A stretch of DNA of 53,691 nucleotides from Aquidulcibacter sp. GTDB lineage: Bacteria > Pseudomonadota > Alphaproteobacteria > Caulobacterales > Aquidulcibacteraceae. Under the pieces are notes generated by a model. It searched no databases. It saw only the letters and a list, made by a program, of their open reading frames with translations, and was not told the origin of the DNA. The first letter of the stretch is position 1, and every line of letters begins with the position of its first letter. Position numbers and translations under genes: made by a program. Shown here one piece after another: positions 27,083-36,723 of this stretch. The DNA lies in assembly GCF_020253525.1 (NCBI RefSeq), contig NZ_JADCBK010000007.1:1-53691 (forward strand), read 5' to 3'.

Positions 27083-28006
27083 TTAAGAAAACAGAATGGC
27101 CGACAATTTACGCCGCCCTTGCCGCGTAACCTCGGCCATCGGCCCTGCCGCATCAAACACTTTCAACAATTGCTTGCGGGCGGCATCTTCCTGCCAAGTG
27201 CGGTCTGTTTTGATGATGAAGAGCAAATGCTCGACTGCGCCTTCAAAGTCGCCTGCGGCAATATGGGCTTTGGCCAATTCAAATCGGGCTGCCAGGTCTT
27301 CTGGCGCATCGGCCAACGTCTCCGTCAAGGCAGCGGCATCGCCCGCCTCAGCCACATCCAGGATCAGATCGATCTGGGCTTGCACGCTGATGACATCACT
27401 GTCTTTGGCTTTAGCCTTGGGAATTGAAGCCAAAATCTCTTGGGCCTTTTCTAACTCCCCGCCCATTACATAAACGCGGGCCAGACCGGCCAAGGCCTTT
27501 GGGTTTTCTGGATCCAGACTGGCTGCTTGCGCATAGGATTGGGCAGCACCACCCAGATCTCCTAGGTCCAGACTTTCCTTTGCCGCGGCCAAAAGCTCGT
27601 CCACACCGGCAGGCTGGGCACCGACCAGTCGATCAACCAAAGCCTTGATTTGGCTCTCGGGTTGGGCCCCCATAAAGCCGTCAACGGGGCGGCCCTTATC
27701 AAAGGCAAAAACCGCTGGAATGGACTGTACACGTAACTGCCCCGCGATGGCAGGATGCTCATCTATATTGATTTTGACTAGACGTATTTTGCCATTTGCT
27801 GCGCGAACCACTTTCTCCAAGGTTGGCGTTAGCGTCCGACATGGGCCACACCACGGGGCCCAGAAATCGACCAGAACCGGTGTTTCCATCGAAACATCGA
27901 TCACGTCAGCCTTAAAGGTTTGATCGCTGCCATCCTTGATAAGTCCGGTTGGATCGGCGGTACCGCCTGATTTGGGTTTTGAACTGCCTAAGCCAATAAG
28001 GGCCAT
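27083..28006 (-). CDS. cnoX: Thioredoxin-domain co-chaperone CnoX/YbbN
   Basis: 307 residues from MALIGLG. Residues 25-130 are a thioredoxin domain with active site WAPWCGPC; the rest (140-305) consists of TPR-like helices (AAQSYAQAASLDPENPKALAGLARVYV and later repeats). E. coli CnoX has lost the first Cys; the CxxC kept here is as in Caulobacter CnoX, which is both a redox-active thioredoxin and a constitutive holdase. It is first in a four-gene operon. Confidence 0.9.
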   Translation of the reverse strand: MALIGLGSSKPKSGGTADPTGLIKDGSDQTFKADVIDVSMETPVLVDFWAPWCGPCRTLTPTLEKVVRAANGKIRLVKINIDEHPAIAGQLRVQSIPAVFAFDKGRPVDGFMGAQPESQIKALVDRLVGAQPAGVDELLAAAKESLDLGDLGGAAQSYAQAASLDPENPKALAGLARVYVMGGELEKAQEILASIPKAKAKDSDVISVQAQIDLILDVAEAGDAAALTETLADAPEDLAARFELAKAHIAAGDFEGAVEHLLFIIKTDRTWQEDAARKQLLKVFDAAGPMAEVTRQGRRKLSAILFS

Positions 28007-28125
28007 GGATGTGTCCGTGCGGGGCCGCACGCTCCTCTCACATTGCGTCCGTGAAAAATCGTCTCACGTTTAGAAATGGGCTTACCCCAGTCAGGTTGCA
28101 AGCCGCTGCCTGTGTTTCCTAAAGC

Positions 28126-28665
28126 TCATGTCCAAGGTTCGGCCTGCGGCAAATCACCTGAGAAGTCACAGCGATACACCCGACCGCCCCAGTTACGGAT
28201 AAAGACTGCCAGATCGGCCTGCGAGATTGCGGTCGTGGCATTATTCTTCAGCGGGTGGAAATTGATCGGCTCTGCAGCCAAGAGGGCCTCATCCAGCACC
28301 AAAGTAACCCTCCGGTCTGGATCATTGATGAGTGCAAAAAGCGTCACAGAGCCCGGTGTGACACCCAAGAGTTCCAACAGATGCTCTTCGCTACCGAAGC
28401 TTAAGCGGGCGCAGCCGAGGGTCTTATGCAGCTGATTGAGACGGACTTGCGTCTGTCCCAAAGCGCAGACGAGAAAAAATGCGCCATCCTTGTCTTTCAG
28501 AAATAGGTTTTTCGTATGCCCGCCTGGCAGGGCAGCCTTGATATCTGCCCCCTCCTCCACCGTGAAAACAGGGCGATGATCCAACGTATGGTGCGCGATG
28601 CCCAAGTGGTCGAAAAGCTTGAAGAGATCAGCGCGGCTGGCGGGTTTCGAAGGCGTTTTCATCAT
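28126..28665 (-). CDS. Prolyl-tRNA editing protein (ProXp/PrdX type, YbaK fold)
   Basis: About 179 residues from MMKTPSK; the true start among several Met codons (28701-28662) is uncertain. The YbaK-like deacylase features are the [19 protein letters not shown] strand region, the invariant Lys, and [13 protein letters not shown] close to the end. Proteins with this tail (PrdX/ProXp-ala) hydrolyse mischarged Ala-tRNA(Pro), a stand-alone substitute for the editing domain missing from alphaproteobacterial ProRS. It lies about 120 bases from tRNA-Gly. Confidence 0.85.
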   Translation of the reverse strand: MMKTPSKPASRADLFKLFDHLGIAHHTLDHRPVFTVEEGADIKAALPGGHTKNLFLKDKDGAFFLVCALGQTQVRLNQLHKTLGCARLSFGSEEHLLELLGVTPGSVTLFALINDPDRRVTLVLDEALLAAEPINFHPLKNNATTAISQADLAVFIRNWGGRVYRCDFSGDLPQAEPWT

Positions 28666-28788
28666 GGCCCTGCTGTAACCCATGGCACCTAGCTGCATCA
28701 AGCAGGCCTCACCCCCCTTGCACTTCAGTCAGCTCTAAGGCATATGCGCCGTCCTTACGGAGGACTTGTCCCTTCGGTACCCAAGGAC

Positions 28789-28860
28789 GCGGGCGTAGCT
28801 CAGGGGTAGAGCGCCACCTTGCCAAGGTGGATGTCGTGAGTTCGAATCTCATCGCCCGCT
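28789..28860 (+). tRNA. tRNA-Gly (GCC anticodon)
   Basis: 72-nt cloverleaf: acceptor GCGGGCG pairs with CGCCCGC (28853-28859), D-arm GCTCAGGGGTAGAGC, anticodon stem CCACC/GGTGG with loop TTGCCAA and anticodon GCC at 28821-28823, T-arm with GTTCGAATC. CCA is encoded at 28861-28863. Confidence 0.97.
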
Positions 28861-28863
28861 CCA

Positions 28864-29190
28864 TTTTTTAATCTCCCAAAACCTAAATGGCATAGTCTGG
28901 CTGTTGGCTAGGCTTGTGACGCCGCGACTGTCACTCCGGTCGATCTAAGCGCAAGATTGAGCGCGCCTATGTCTGCTGACGCACAGTCTATGTCGGTGGG
29001 GGCTGGCTGACACGATGGACTGGCGTGCTTTATCTCTGCCTTTCACACACCCACGTCTCGCAACCATGTGATCACACAATGGCAGGCTTCTGCTTACGCC
29101 CCCCTGACATCTGTTATGTGATAATGTAACAATCCGTCATTAAAGTGTTTGAACACTTATGCCAACCCATTTCAGAGGCACCGAGGCACG
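28864..29190. other. Intergenic region between tRNA-Gly and TonB receptor
   Basis: About 327 bases with no convincing gene. It begins with a T-run (TTTTTTAA just after the tRNA), likely its terminator. The middle shows no clear motif. The right end is AT-rich (TTATGTGATAATGTAAC at 29114-29130) and contains an inverted repeat at 29143-29158, so it probably holds the receptor promoter. Confidence 0.5.
29143..29158. promoter_or_regulatory. Inverted repeat upstream of TonB receptor
   Basis: AAGTGTT-TG-AACACTT: perfect 7-base arms with a two-base centre, 32 bases before the receptor ATG. It overlaps a possible TTG start, which argues for the downstream ATG. The binding protein is unknown; it is not an obvious Fur or RirA site. 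Confidence 0.4.
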
Positions 29191-31317
29191 ATGACAACCC
29201 GCCGAATTTCTTTTTTGACCAGCACCCTCATTGCTGCTGCATTACTTCCCGTTCCTGCCTTTGCTGCCCCAGAAACCGACGAAACAGTCGTCGTCACAGC
29301 CCAACGCCAAGCCTATCGGGCTGATATTCCTTTAAAACTGACGCCACAATCCGTCGACATTTTGGAGGCGGACACCTTGGAAGAGGTTGGCATCACCCGA
29401 TTGTCGGATGCGTTGGACTTGTCAGCCTCCATGGCGCGCCAGAATAATTTCGGTGGCCTGTGGGATAATTTCGCGGTGCGTGGCTTTGCGGGCGATGAGA
29501 ATTTGCCAAGTGGCTATCTCGTCAATGGCTTTAATGCTGGCAGGGGCTTTGGCGGCCCCCGCGATATTGTTGGGATTGAGCGGATTGAGATTTTGAAGGG
29601 CCCCTCAGCAGCCGTCTTCGGCCGGGGGGAACCGGGAGGCACCATCAATCTTGTCACAAAGAAACCCGAGTTTGAGTCGGAAGGTACGATTGGCCTCGCG
29701 CTGGGCAGCTTTGACAAAGTCCGATTGGACGGCGACTGGACGGGACCCTTAAGCGACAACGTGGCGGTGCGCTTGGGCGGCTTTTACGAGCAAAGCGACA
29801 GCTTTCGCGACACACTTGAAACCACACGCTCGGGTATATTTCCTGTCGCACAATGGCGCATTACGCCACGAACCAGCCTGTCCTATGAAGGCGAAATCAC
29901 CCGCCAGGAACTTCCCTTTGATCGTGGCGTGGTCTCTCTCAACAATCAGTTGGGTGTAATCCCAAGCTCGCGCTTTTTGGGCGAGCCGGGCGATGGGCCA
30001 CTGCAAGCAGATGCGACTGGCCACCAACTTCAGCTTCAACATGATTTAAATGACGACTGGAGCCTTTTACTTGGCGCAGGCTATCGCGCCACCGATCTAG
30101 AGGGCTTCTCAACGGAAGCCGAACTGGCCACGGCGCGGCAACGCTTGTTTGTGGATGGTCAAACCCTGTCCCGCCAGCGTCGCTTCCGCGATTATGAGGC
30201 CGAACATATCGTTTATCGCGCCGAAATCAGTGGGCGGTTTGAGACCGGCGCCCTTGAGCACCGAATCTTGGCGGGGTTTGACTATGACCAATTTTCCAAC
30301 GACCAGCTGTTTTTGCGCTTTCGGCCGCCTTCGCTTGCCGGAAACCCGAGCGCCGCTGCAGGCAATGTGATCAATATCTTCAATCCGGCCTATGGCCAGT
30401 TTCCGCTTCCAACACCGGGTCCCCAGATCAATCGCTTGGATGAGCAAGAGGCTTGGGGGCTTTACATCCAAGACCAGATCAAACTGGGGGATAGACTGCA
30501 TATCCGCATAGGCGGGCGCTATGATGATTTTTCTGCCGACGGACTGAACCGAGCGAACAATAGCACGACCTCGTTCAGCGATACCAAATTCAGCCCACAA
30601 GTTGGTTTTGTCTTTGAAGCCAATGAGGCCTTCACCCTTTATGGGTCATATGGACAGGGCTTTAGGGCCAATTCGGGAACAGATTTTGCCGGCAAGGCCT
30701 TTGCCCCAGAGGAATCTGAATCCTTCGAAGTGGGCAGTAAGATCACGCTTCTCGATGGCGATTTGGAGGCGACACTTGCAGCCTTCTCCATGACAAAGAC
30801 GAACATCCTAACGGCAGACCCAGTCAATGCGGGCTTTTCTCTCGCCATCGGCGAGGCCGAGAGCCGTGGCCTTGAAATTGACGTGACCGCAGAACTACCG
30901 GGCGAGCTCGATCTGAGAGTCTCCTATGCCTATGTGGACGCGCAAGTGACCAAGGATGGGCTTGATCCCAATTTTGCTGCGCTCATTAGAAAGGGCGACC
31001 GCCTGATCAATGTACCCGAGCATACGGTGAGTGCGCTTGTCTCGAAAGAGTTTGAGTTAGGCGGGCGCGAGTTAGAGCTTGGCGGCGGATTACTCTATGT
31101 GGGCGAACGTCTCGGAGAAACGGCAACGACCTTTGAGTTGCCCGCCTATACGACGCTGCGCTTGTTTGCGACCTATGACCTAACCGATGATTTGGAATTA
31201 TCAGGCCAAGTCAATAATGTCGCCGACACCACTTTCTACACCAATTCATTCAGCAGGCTTTGGGTTGCCCCAGGGGCCCCACGAAGTGTGACTTTGGCTT
31301 TGCGTTACAGCTTCTAA
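29191..31317 (+). CDS. TonB-dependent siderophore-type receptor
   Basis: 708 residues from the ATG at 29191. Signal peptide ends PVPAFAA; a TonB-box-like DETVVVTAQR follows. The plug domain contains NFAVRGFAGDEN, GIERIEILKGPSAAVFGRGEPGGTINLVTKKP, typical of FhuA/FecA-like ferrisiderophore receptors. The 22-strand barrel ends with Phe (SVTLALRYSF). It lies 11 bases before an ABC exporter-type operon, an unusual pairing, since siderophore uptake normally uses an importer. Ligand unknown. Confidence 0.88.
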   Translation: MTTRRISFLTSTLIAAALLPVPAFAAPETDETVVVTAQRQAYRADIPLKLTPQSVDILEADTLEEVGITRLSDALDLSASMARQNNFGGLWDNFAVRGFAGDENLPSGYLVNGFNAGRGFGGPRDIVGIERIEILKGPSAAVFGRGEPGGTINLVTKKPEFESEGTIGLALGSFDKVRLDGDWTGPLSDNVAVRLGGFYEQSDSFRDTLETTRSGIFPVAQWRITPRTSLSYEGEITRQELPFDRGVVSLNNQLGVIPSSRFLGEPGDGPLQADATGHQLQLQHDLNDDWSLLLGAGYRATDLEGFSTEAELATARQRLFVDGQTLSRQRRFRDYEAEHIVYRAEISGRFETGALEHRILAGFDYDQFSNDQLFLRFRPPSLAGNPSAAAGNVINIFNPAYGQFPLPTPGPQINRLDEQEAWGLYIQDQIKLGDRLHIRIGGRYDDFSADGLNRANNSTTSFSDTKFSPQVGFVFEANEAFTLYGSYGQGFRANSGTDFAGKAFAPEESESFEVGSKITLLDGDLEATLAAFSMTKTNILTADPVNAGFSLAIGEAESRGLEIDVTAELPGELDLRVSYAYVDAQVTKDGLDPNFAALIRKGDRLINVPEHTVSALVSKEFELGGRELELGGGLLYVGERLGETATTFELPAYTTLRLFATYDLTDDLELSGQVNNVADTTFYTNSFSRLWVAPGAPRSVTLALRYSF

Positions 31318-31328
31318 GGGGCGATCGG

Positions 31329-32066
31329 ATGGGGGACGAGGGTTTATCGCTGCGGGATGTGGTGGTTCGGCGCGGCTCGAAAACCGTGCTCGATGGTCTG
31401 ACCCTGACAGTACCAGCGGGGCAAATCTATGCGCTTTTGGGCGGCAATGGCGCAGGAAAGTCCACAGCCTTGTTTGCCACGTTGGGCCTTTTGCCCCTCA
31501 CAAGCGGGCAGGTTCTGGTTGATGGCAAAGACCCCGCCAATCGACCCGATGCTGTGCGGGACGCGATCGCCTATTTGCCGGAAACGATAGCCCTTTATGA
31601 ACATCTGACCGCGCGGGAGAATGTGGAGTATTTCCTGAGCCTTGCCGGGCAATCACGGCCTAAAGCCCAAATTGACGCGGCCTTTGCACAAGTCCGGCTG
31701 GCTCCTGCCGCCCATGATCAACGATTATCCACTTTCTCCAAGGGGATGCGCCAGAAAACAGCGATCGCGCTGGCCCTGCTACGCCGTACCCCCGTGCTCC
31801 TATTGGATGAACCGACGAGCGGGCTCGACCCACAAGCCACACAGGATTTCCATGCCCTCTTGGTGGACCTCAAGACCAAGGATGTGGCGATCTTGATGGT
31901 GACGCATGACTTGTTGGGTGCCATTGATGTCGCTGACACGATCGGCTTGATGGTGGATGGAAAACTGGCATCCCAATGGCAAGCCCAACAGGCGAGTCCA
32001 AGGTTTGACTTGCAATCCCTCTATGGTGCCTTCACCCAAGCGCGCCTCGGAAACACCCCTGCATGA
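31329..32066 (+). CDS. ABC-2 type transporter ATP-binding protein
   Basis: 245 residues from the ATG at 31329 (AAGGGG upstream). Walker A GGNGAGKST, signature LSTFSKGMRQKTAIALAL, Walker B PVLLLDEPTSGLDP, and His switch MVTHDLL. The KGMRQK signature is that of ABC-2/NosF-like exporters rather than importers. ATGA overlap couples it to the first permease, and it lies just after the TonB receptor gene. Confidence 0.9.
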   Translation: MGDEGLSLRDVVVRRGSKTVLDGLTLTVPAGQIYALLGGNGAGKSTALFATLGLLPLTSGQVLVDGKDPANRPDAVRDAIAYLPETIALYEHLTARENVEYFLSLAGQSRPKAQIDAAFAQVRLAPAAHDQRLSTFSKGMRQKTAIALALLRRTPVLLLDEPTSGLDPQATQDFHALLVDLKTKDVAILMVTHDLLGAIDVADTIGLMVDGKLASQWQAQQASPRFDLQSLYGAFTQARLGNTPA

Positions 32067-33511
32067 AACGCGCCCACTTGATTGCACGGGCGGAACTTGC
32101 CCTCATGATACGTTCACGCGTGGCCTTGATTGGCGTGATCGCCTTAGTGCTTTTGTCGACAATCGCCGCGGCGAGCTCGCACGCCCATATGGCACAGGAA
32201 CGACAAAACCGCCTTGCCAATCAGACACAGACGGACGCGCTGTTTGAGGCCCAGCCTGCCCGCCACCCGCACCGAATGGTGCATTATGGCAGCTATGTTT
32301 ATCGTCCGATTGGCTCACTTGCCGGGTTTGATCCGGGAATTGACCCGTTTAGCGGCACAACGCTTTATCTCGAGGGCCATCGTCAGAACAGTGCAACCAT
32401 TTCGGCTGTGCGCGAGAATTCCAGTCTGCTGCGCTTTGGTCAATTGACGCCGGCCTTTGTTCTGCAAACGCTCGCCCCACTTCTGTTGATCTTTCTAGGC
32501 TTCTCGATGATCACGCGGGAGCGCACGCAAGGTAGCCTCCGTCTGCTTTTGTCTTCTGGTGTGACGCCCGGAGATTTGGTCCTTGGCAAGACACTTGCAC
32601 TTGGTGTGGTTGGTTTTGCTGCGCTAACGCCGGCCTGGTTGGCCCTCATTCTGATGGCGATCGCGATGCCGAGCGAAGCCGTTGCTGCTGCCATGATCGG
32701 ACTTGGCTACGGCCTTTATGTGGCGATCTGGGTTCTTGGGATTGTTTCCGCTTCAGCTCTAGCTCGATCAGGGCAAGCCGCTTTGTTGATCCTGATTGGA
32801 ATATGGTGCTTTGTCGCCATCATTGCCCCGCGCGGGGCCGCCGAACTGGCAAGCCGCTTGGTGCCATTAGACAGCCGTGCCGCAACCGATTTGAGGATCC
32901 AAGCAGAGCTGCGCGAGTTGGGCGATAGCCATAATCCAGACGATCCCTTCTTTGCCGCCTTTAAAGCTCGGACATTGGCCCGGTATGGCGTGACGAAGAT
33001 TGAGGACCTCCCCTTCAATTTCCGAGGGGCCGTTTCTGCCGAAGGGGAGGCGCTGACCTCCAGACTGTTCGACAAGTATTTTTCCAAATTGGCCGCAACC
33101 CAACGCGCTCAAAGCCAAATCGTGTCGCATCTTTCGATTTTAAGCCCAGCCTTGGCGGTTCGCCGCGTCTCGATGGCAGGAGCGGGAACCGATCTTGAAA
33201 CCCATTTGCGCTTTCTGCAGCAAAGCGAGGCCCATCGCTTCGCCATGGTCCAATATCTCAACGGTCTCCACCGCGATAAACTAAGGCTTGCCGATGATGC
33301 GGCGCGCTCTAAGGATCGGCAAGCCGAGCAACGCACCCGCATCGCTTCAGACTATTGGGCCAAAGCCCCTGACTTTATGTTCAAACCCACCAGCACCGCC
33401 GAGCGCTTCTCTGCTGCCATCTCCCCAATCCTGAAGCTCGCAGCCTGGCTTGCTGGCTTGGTCGTTTTAGCAGGCTTTAGTGCCCGCACCTTGGGAGCCA
33501 GGGCGCTATGA
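32063..33511 (+). CDS. ABC-2 type permease, DUF3526-like (first)
   Basis: 482 residues. One N-terminal helix (about 20-38), then a long extracytoplasmic loop (about 40-125), followed by a five-helix block (130-260) with MITRERTQGSLRLLLSSGVTPGDLVLGK, a typical ABC-2 coupling segment. A second soluble stretch (270-440) and a last helix follow. This layout fits the DUF3526 family of paired permeases annotated as maturation or efflux ABC systems. It is coupled to the ATPase before it and the second permease after it by ATGA overlaps. Confidence 0.8.
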   Translation: MKRAHLIARAELALMIRSRVALIGVIALVLLSTIAAASSHAHMAQERQNRLANQTQTDALFEAQPARHPHRMVHYGSYVYRPIGSLAGFDPGIDPFSGTTLYLEGHRQNSATISAVRENSSLLRFGQLTPAFVLQTLAPLLLIFLGFSMITRERTQGSLRLLLSSGVTPGDLVLGKTLALGVVGFAALTPAWLALILMAIAMPSEAVAAAMIGLGYGLYVAIWVLGIVSASALARSGQAALLILIGIWCFVAIIAPRGAAELASRLVPLDSRAATDLRIQAELRELGDSHNPDDPFFAAFKARTLARYGVTKIEDLPFNFRGAVSAEGEALTSRLFDKYFSKLAATQRAQSQIVSHLSILSPALAVRRVSMAGAGTDLETHLRFLQQSEAHRFAMVQYLNGLHRDKLRLADDAARSKDRQAEQRTRIASDYWAKAPDFMFKPTSTAERFSAAISPILKLAAWLAGLVVLAGFSARTLGARAL

Positions 33512-34752
33512 GGCATTTCTGGCGAGAAATTGGCTTTCTGTTGCGCCAGCGGGCAAGCCTTTGGGCGATTGCACTCCTAGCCGCCTTAGCGGCCGGGTCC
33601 GTTTGGCTTGGGCTACAGGAAGTTGCCAAACAAAGGGCCGCCATCACCGAAGTTATCGCGCTGCAAGACAAGGATACGGCCGCAATCAAAGTCTTTGCGA
33701 CAGAGGCGGGTGACGCGGCCTATTATCGCTTTCACCCCACCTGGGACCCGCCAGCCCCGCTTGCTTTTGCTGCCCTTGGCCAGCGCGATATTGCCCCCTC
33801 TGTGCTGCGTATTCGGGCTTTGGCTTTGGAGGGTCAAATTCATGAGAATGAAGCGCAAAACCCCGAGCTGACGCTGCCCGGCCGCTTCGATTTTGCCTTC
33901 GTACTGATCTATTTAGCGCCTTTGGTGCTGATTGTTCTCTTCTATGACCTGTGGTCTGGGGAACGCGAGGCAGGACGCCTGTCGAGCTTGCAAGTCATGC
34001 CAAAAGCCCGAACCCGCCTTTGGATTCCCCGCATTGCGGCGCGCTTTGGTTTGGTCAGCGCAATTCTCCTATTGGTCTTCTGGATCGGTGCTGTCGTAAG
34101 CGGTGCTGGACTTGGCGAGACGCTCGCCTTCACTGCACTCATCCTTGTCTTTCTTGGGTTTTGGACCTTCATTGCAACCCTCGTCGCACAAGCTGGATCA
34201 AGCTCGCCAACCAATGCCGCCATGCTGGCCACCATCTGGTTTGTCATCACGTTGATTGCGCCCGCCGGCTCCAATCTCGTCATCAATGCCACAACGCCCA
34301 TTCCAGATGGGGCTGCGATCATGCGCGAAAATCGCGAGGCAGTGCATGATGCTTGGGATCTAGATCGCGAAGCGACCCTACAGCGCTTTTACAAGCTCTA
34401 TCCGGAATTTGCTGAATCACCGCCTATGCAAAGACCATTTGAGTGGAAGTGGTACTATGCTTTCCAGCATTTAGGCGATGAACAGGTTGCGCCAATGTCG
34501 CGTGCCTATCGCGAAGGGATCGCCACGCGTGATGCCCGGGCGGGACTTGTCGCCCTCGCTCTACCGCCTATTGCGATCCAGCGCGGCCTGCACCGCATTG
34601 CGCGCACAGATGTAGCCGCACACTTGGCTTATCAAGAGCGCGTACGGGCCTTTCACACCCAGCTTCGAACCTATTATTACCCATTCCTCTTCACCGATAA
34701 GCCTTTCACGCCGGCCGACTTTGACGCAGCCCCAAAGTTCGTCGGCCAGTAA
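33508..34752 (+). CDS. ABC-2 type permease, DUF3526-like (second)
   Basis: 414 residues; paralogue of the preceding permease. N-terminal helix WAIALLAALAAGSVWLG, large outside loop to about residue 125, then a helical block with DLWSGEREAGRLSSLQVMPKARTRLWIPR as the coupling region and FWTFIATLVAQAGSSS. The C-terminal part lies in one long soluble domain plus a final membrane-adjacent segment. It forms a heteromeric exporter with the upstream permease and ATPase. The exported or extracted substrate is unknown. Confidence 0.8.
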   Translation: MRHFWREIGFLLRQRASLWAIALLAALAAGSVWLGLQEVAKQRAAITEVIALQDKDTAAIKVFATEAGDAAYYRFHPTWDPPAPLAFAALGQRDIAPSVLRIRALALEGQIHENEAQNPELTLPGRFDFAFVLIYLAPLVLIVLFYDLWSGEREAGRLSSLQVMPKARTRLWIPRIAARFGLVSAILLLVFWIGAVVSGAGLGETLAFTALILVFLGFWTFIATLVAQAGSSSPTNAAMLATIWFVITLIAPAGSNLVINATTPIPDGAAIMRENREAVHDAWDLDREATLQRFYKLYPEFAESPPMQRPFEWKWYYAFQHLGDEQVAPMSRAYREGIATRDARAGLVALALPPIAIQRGLHRIARTDVAAHLAYQERVRAFHTQLRTYYYPFLFTDKPFTPADFDAAPKFVGQ

Positions 34753-34920
34753 GATCCGCACTCTCAAGCTGGATAGGGGTGATCCAAGCAAGGCCGCGAT
34801 CAAGGCGATATCGGTCTGCGGGCATGAGAATAATCCAACTGATCCCTAACGCGCAGAGAAGGGGAAAATCGAAAGCTGGCTTGCCTCGCCCTGCGTGTGC
34901 CACCTCAATAGGGGCGCGCC

Positions 34921-35655
34921 TCACTCAATAAGTGTGGTCTCTTGCACAATTTTGTCGCCCACCAGGTGCAGGCACGTGCTGCCAGCAACGCGGTCTCGAC
35001 GCCCATCGACATCAATACGGGCCCATTGCCAGAGAAGGGCTCTATGATTTTCGAAACTCAGTTCTCGTTCAAACACAATGTGGGACTGCGGAAACGCCAA
35101 GAATTGGGCGAGCCACCAGCTTTTGAGGTCTGACAGCCCCCCCTCTAAGCCGGGGCCAGTCCAGCGTGCTTCATCATCATAAAGCGCGTTTAGGAGCCCA
35201 ATCTGCCTGCCGTTCCAAATCTTGTGTAGATTTTGAGCGATCAAGCTGAACCCAACAAGCTCACCCGGCCCGACTTGCCCGTGACCTGAATCTAATTCGC
35301 CAAGTAGCTGATGATGTTGCTGAATTGGTGCTGGATGAAGCGGACGCGAAATCACTCTATCGGCCGATATTCGGCCATTTTCCAGTATGATCCAGTAGTG
35401 CCGTCGCACAGTTGCGCCATCAGGCGATAACCACTCAACATCTGCAAACGCGTCTGTGCTGGCGTTGATTTGGAAGCGCCAGCCTGAAAACTCGGCGAGG
35501 TCGGCAAGGGCCTGCTGTCGGATGGCGTCTCGCCCGAAGATAAGTTCGCCGCGGCTACGTCGGGTGGCCCGATGCAGATAGAGTCGTTCAAGCGCGCCGA
35601 CATTTTCGTTGACATAGAGTTCAGTCAACATCTCGCCGAAGGTCATGGCGCTCAT
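34921..35655 (-). CDS. Double NTF2/SnoaL-like protein (third of its operon)
   Basis: 244 residues from the ATG at 35655, which overlaps the upstream gene's stop as ATGA. Two NTF2-like domains: residues 1-110 (MLTELYVNENVGALERLYLH, GRDAIRQQALADLAEFSGW) and 130-244 (IWNGRQIGLLNALYDDEARWTGP, WARIDVDGRRDRVAGST, VQETTLIE). Proteins of the SnoaL/scytalone dehydratase/ester cyclase fold catalyse cyclisation, dehydration or isomerisation in a conical pocket, or merely bind ligands. No catalytic residues can be assigned. Operon with cupin and a second NTF2-like gene. Confidence 0.7.
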   Translation of the reverse strand: MSAMTFGEMLTELYVNENVGALERLYLHRATRRSRGELIFGRDAIRQQALADLAEFSGWRFQINASTDAFADVEWLSPDGATVRRHYWIILENGRISADRVISRPLHPAPIQQHHQLLGELDSGHGQVGPGELVGFSLIAQNLHKIWNGRQIGLLNALYDDEARWTGPGLEGGLSDLKSWWLAQFLAFPQSHIVFERELSFENHRALLWQWARIDVDGRRDRVAGSTCLHLVGDKIVQETTLIE

Positions 35656-36716
35656 GCTCCACCGCTCAATTGATGCCACAGGGCGATCTCGTCAAAAATG
35701 GTGGTTTCTTCGACAATGACACCGCCCAAGGTGCGCCAATGGCTAATCGCTAAAATATAGAGCGGCACACCTGTTGGCGGGCCGTACAGCCCCGTGCTGT
35801 TATGGGTCCCGGCAAAGCTCCAGCGCACCGCGATGTCGGTGAAGGGCCCTTCGGTGACGGATCCAACATGGTCAACGCGAATGCGTGCACCTTTAGACAT
35901 GGACAAGAGCGCGCCAATCCATCCCGCTATTTCGCCATGGCCAAACAGCAACCGGGCATCCGGCCCGGCCCAATGGGCATGGGGGGCATAGATTTCCCTC
36001 ACCCGCGATAAGCGACGCAAGTTCCAAATTTGCTGAAAAACGAGGTGGGCAAACTCATCGGGATCTTGAGCGGGATCGGGAAATGATGGGTCTTTAAAGT
36101 CCAATGGCCCCTGGCCAAGAATGTCATCAATAAGCTTTGCCCGCCAGTCTGCGATCCCGGCATTGGCCGCTGGTAAAACCTTGGCTTGCGCCTGCCCTAA
36201 AGCCTTCGCGCTCGTCCCCAAATCACGGGCAATCTTGGCATTGTCTCGGACAAGCCATTCTTCAACGATGCGGTTTTCAAGGCACAAGCAATCGGCAATG
36301 GTTGTGAAACAAACCCTGCGCCCAGTCGCAGGCCCAAATTCGCCGTCGCCTTGATGGGTAGCGTGGCTCGTGATGCGATGGGATGAATGATAGCCATCGG
36401 TCTCATTACCCGACCAGATAACTGCCTCGCCCACCAAGGTTCGATCCGGAAAGCTGTTCAAGGTTTTGAGCGTGCCCGCGATCACACCCTCAACGCCCGC
36501 GACATCGCCACTCATCAAATGGATCGGACAATCGGGACTATAATGGGTGGCGATAAGACCAATGTCCTTTTCCTCCCAAATTCGGTGCGTACAGCGAATG
36601 ATATAGTCAATGATGTCCACATAAATCGGGTCAAAGCCCTGCATGGGCTGTCGGCGTGCACCTTGAGGCGCAAGGAGGTCGGCAATGTCTCGACCATAAA
36701 GGCCCAAAGCGCTCAT
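35652..36716 (-). CDS. Double NTF2/SnoaL-like ester cyclase-type protein
   Basis: 354 residues from the ATG at 36716; the longer frame overlaps the cupin gene. Domain 1 (about 30-165) has IYVDIIDYIIRCTHRIWEEKD, YSPDCPIHLMSGDVAGVEGV and FTTIADCLCLENRIVEEWLVRDNAKIARDLG, the SnoaL-like ester cyclase pattern. Domain 2 (about 215-350) has LVFQQIWNLRRLSRVREIYAPHAHWAGP and VIVEETTIFDEIALWHQL. It starts seven bases after the cupin stop. Role likely in the catabolic regulon bounded by the LacI-like operators; chemistry unknown. Confidence 0.72.
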   Translation of the reverse strand: MSALGLYGRDIADLLAPQGARRQPMQGFDPIYVDIIDYIIRCTHRIWEEKDIGLIATHYSPDCPIHLMSGDVAGVEGVIAGTLKTLNSFPDRTLVGEAVIWSGNETDGYHSSHRITSHATHQGDGEFGPATGRRVCFTTIADCLCLENRIVEEWLVRDNAKIARDLGTSAKALGQAQAKVLPAANAGIADWRAKLIDDILGQGPLDFKDPSFPDPAQDPDEFAHLVFQQIWNLRRLSRVREIYAPHAHWAGPDARLLFGHGEIAGWIGALLSMSKGARIRVDHVGSVTEGPFTDIAVRWSFAGTHNSTGLYGPPTGVPLYILAISHWRTLGGVIVEETTIFDEIALWHQLSGGA

Positions 36717-36723
36717 TGTGGCC

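Noticed and set aside
29101-29135. Possible Fur/RirA box upstream of the siderophore-type receptor
   Set aside because: The AT-rich segment resembles neither consensus well enough to call.
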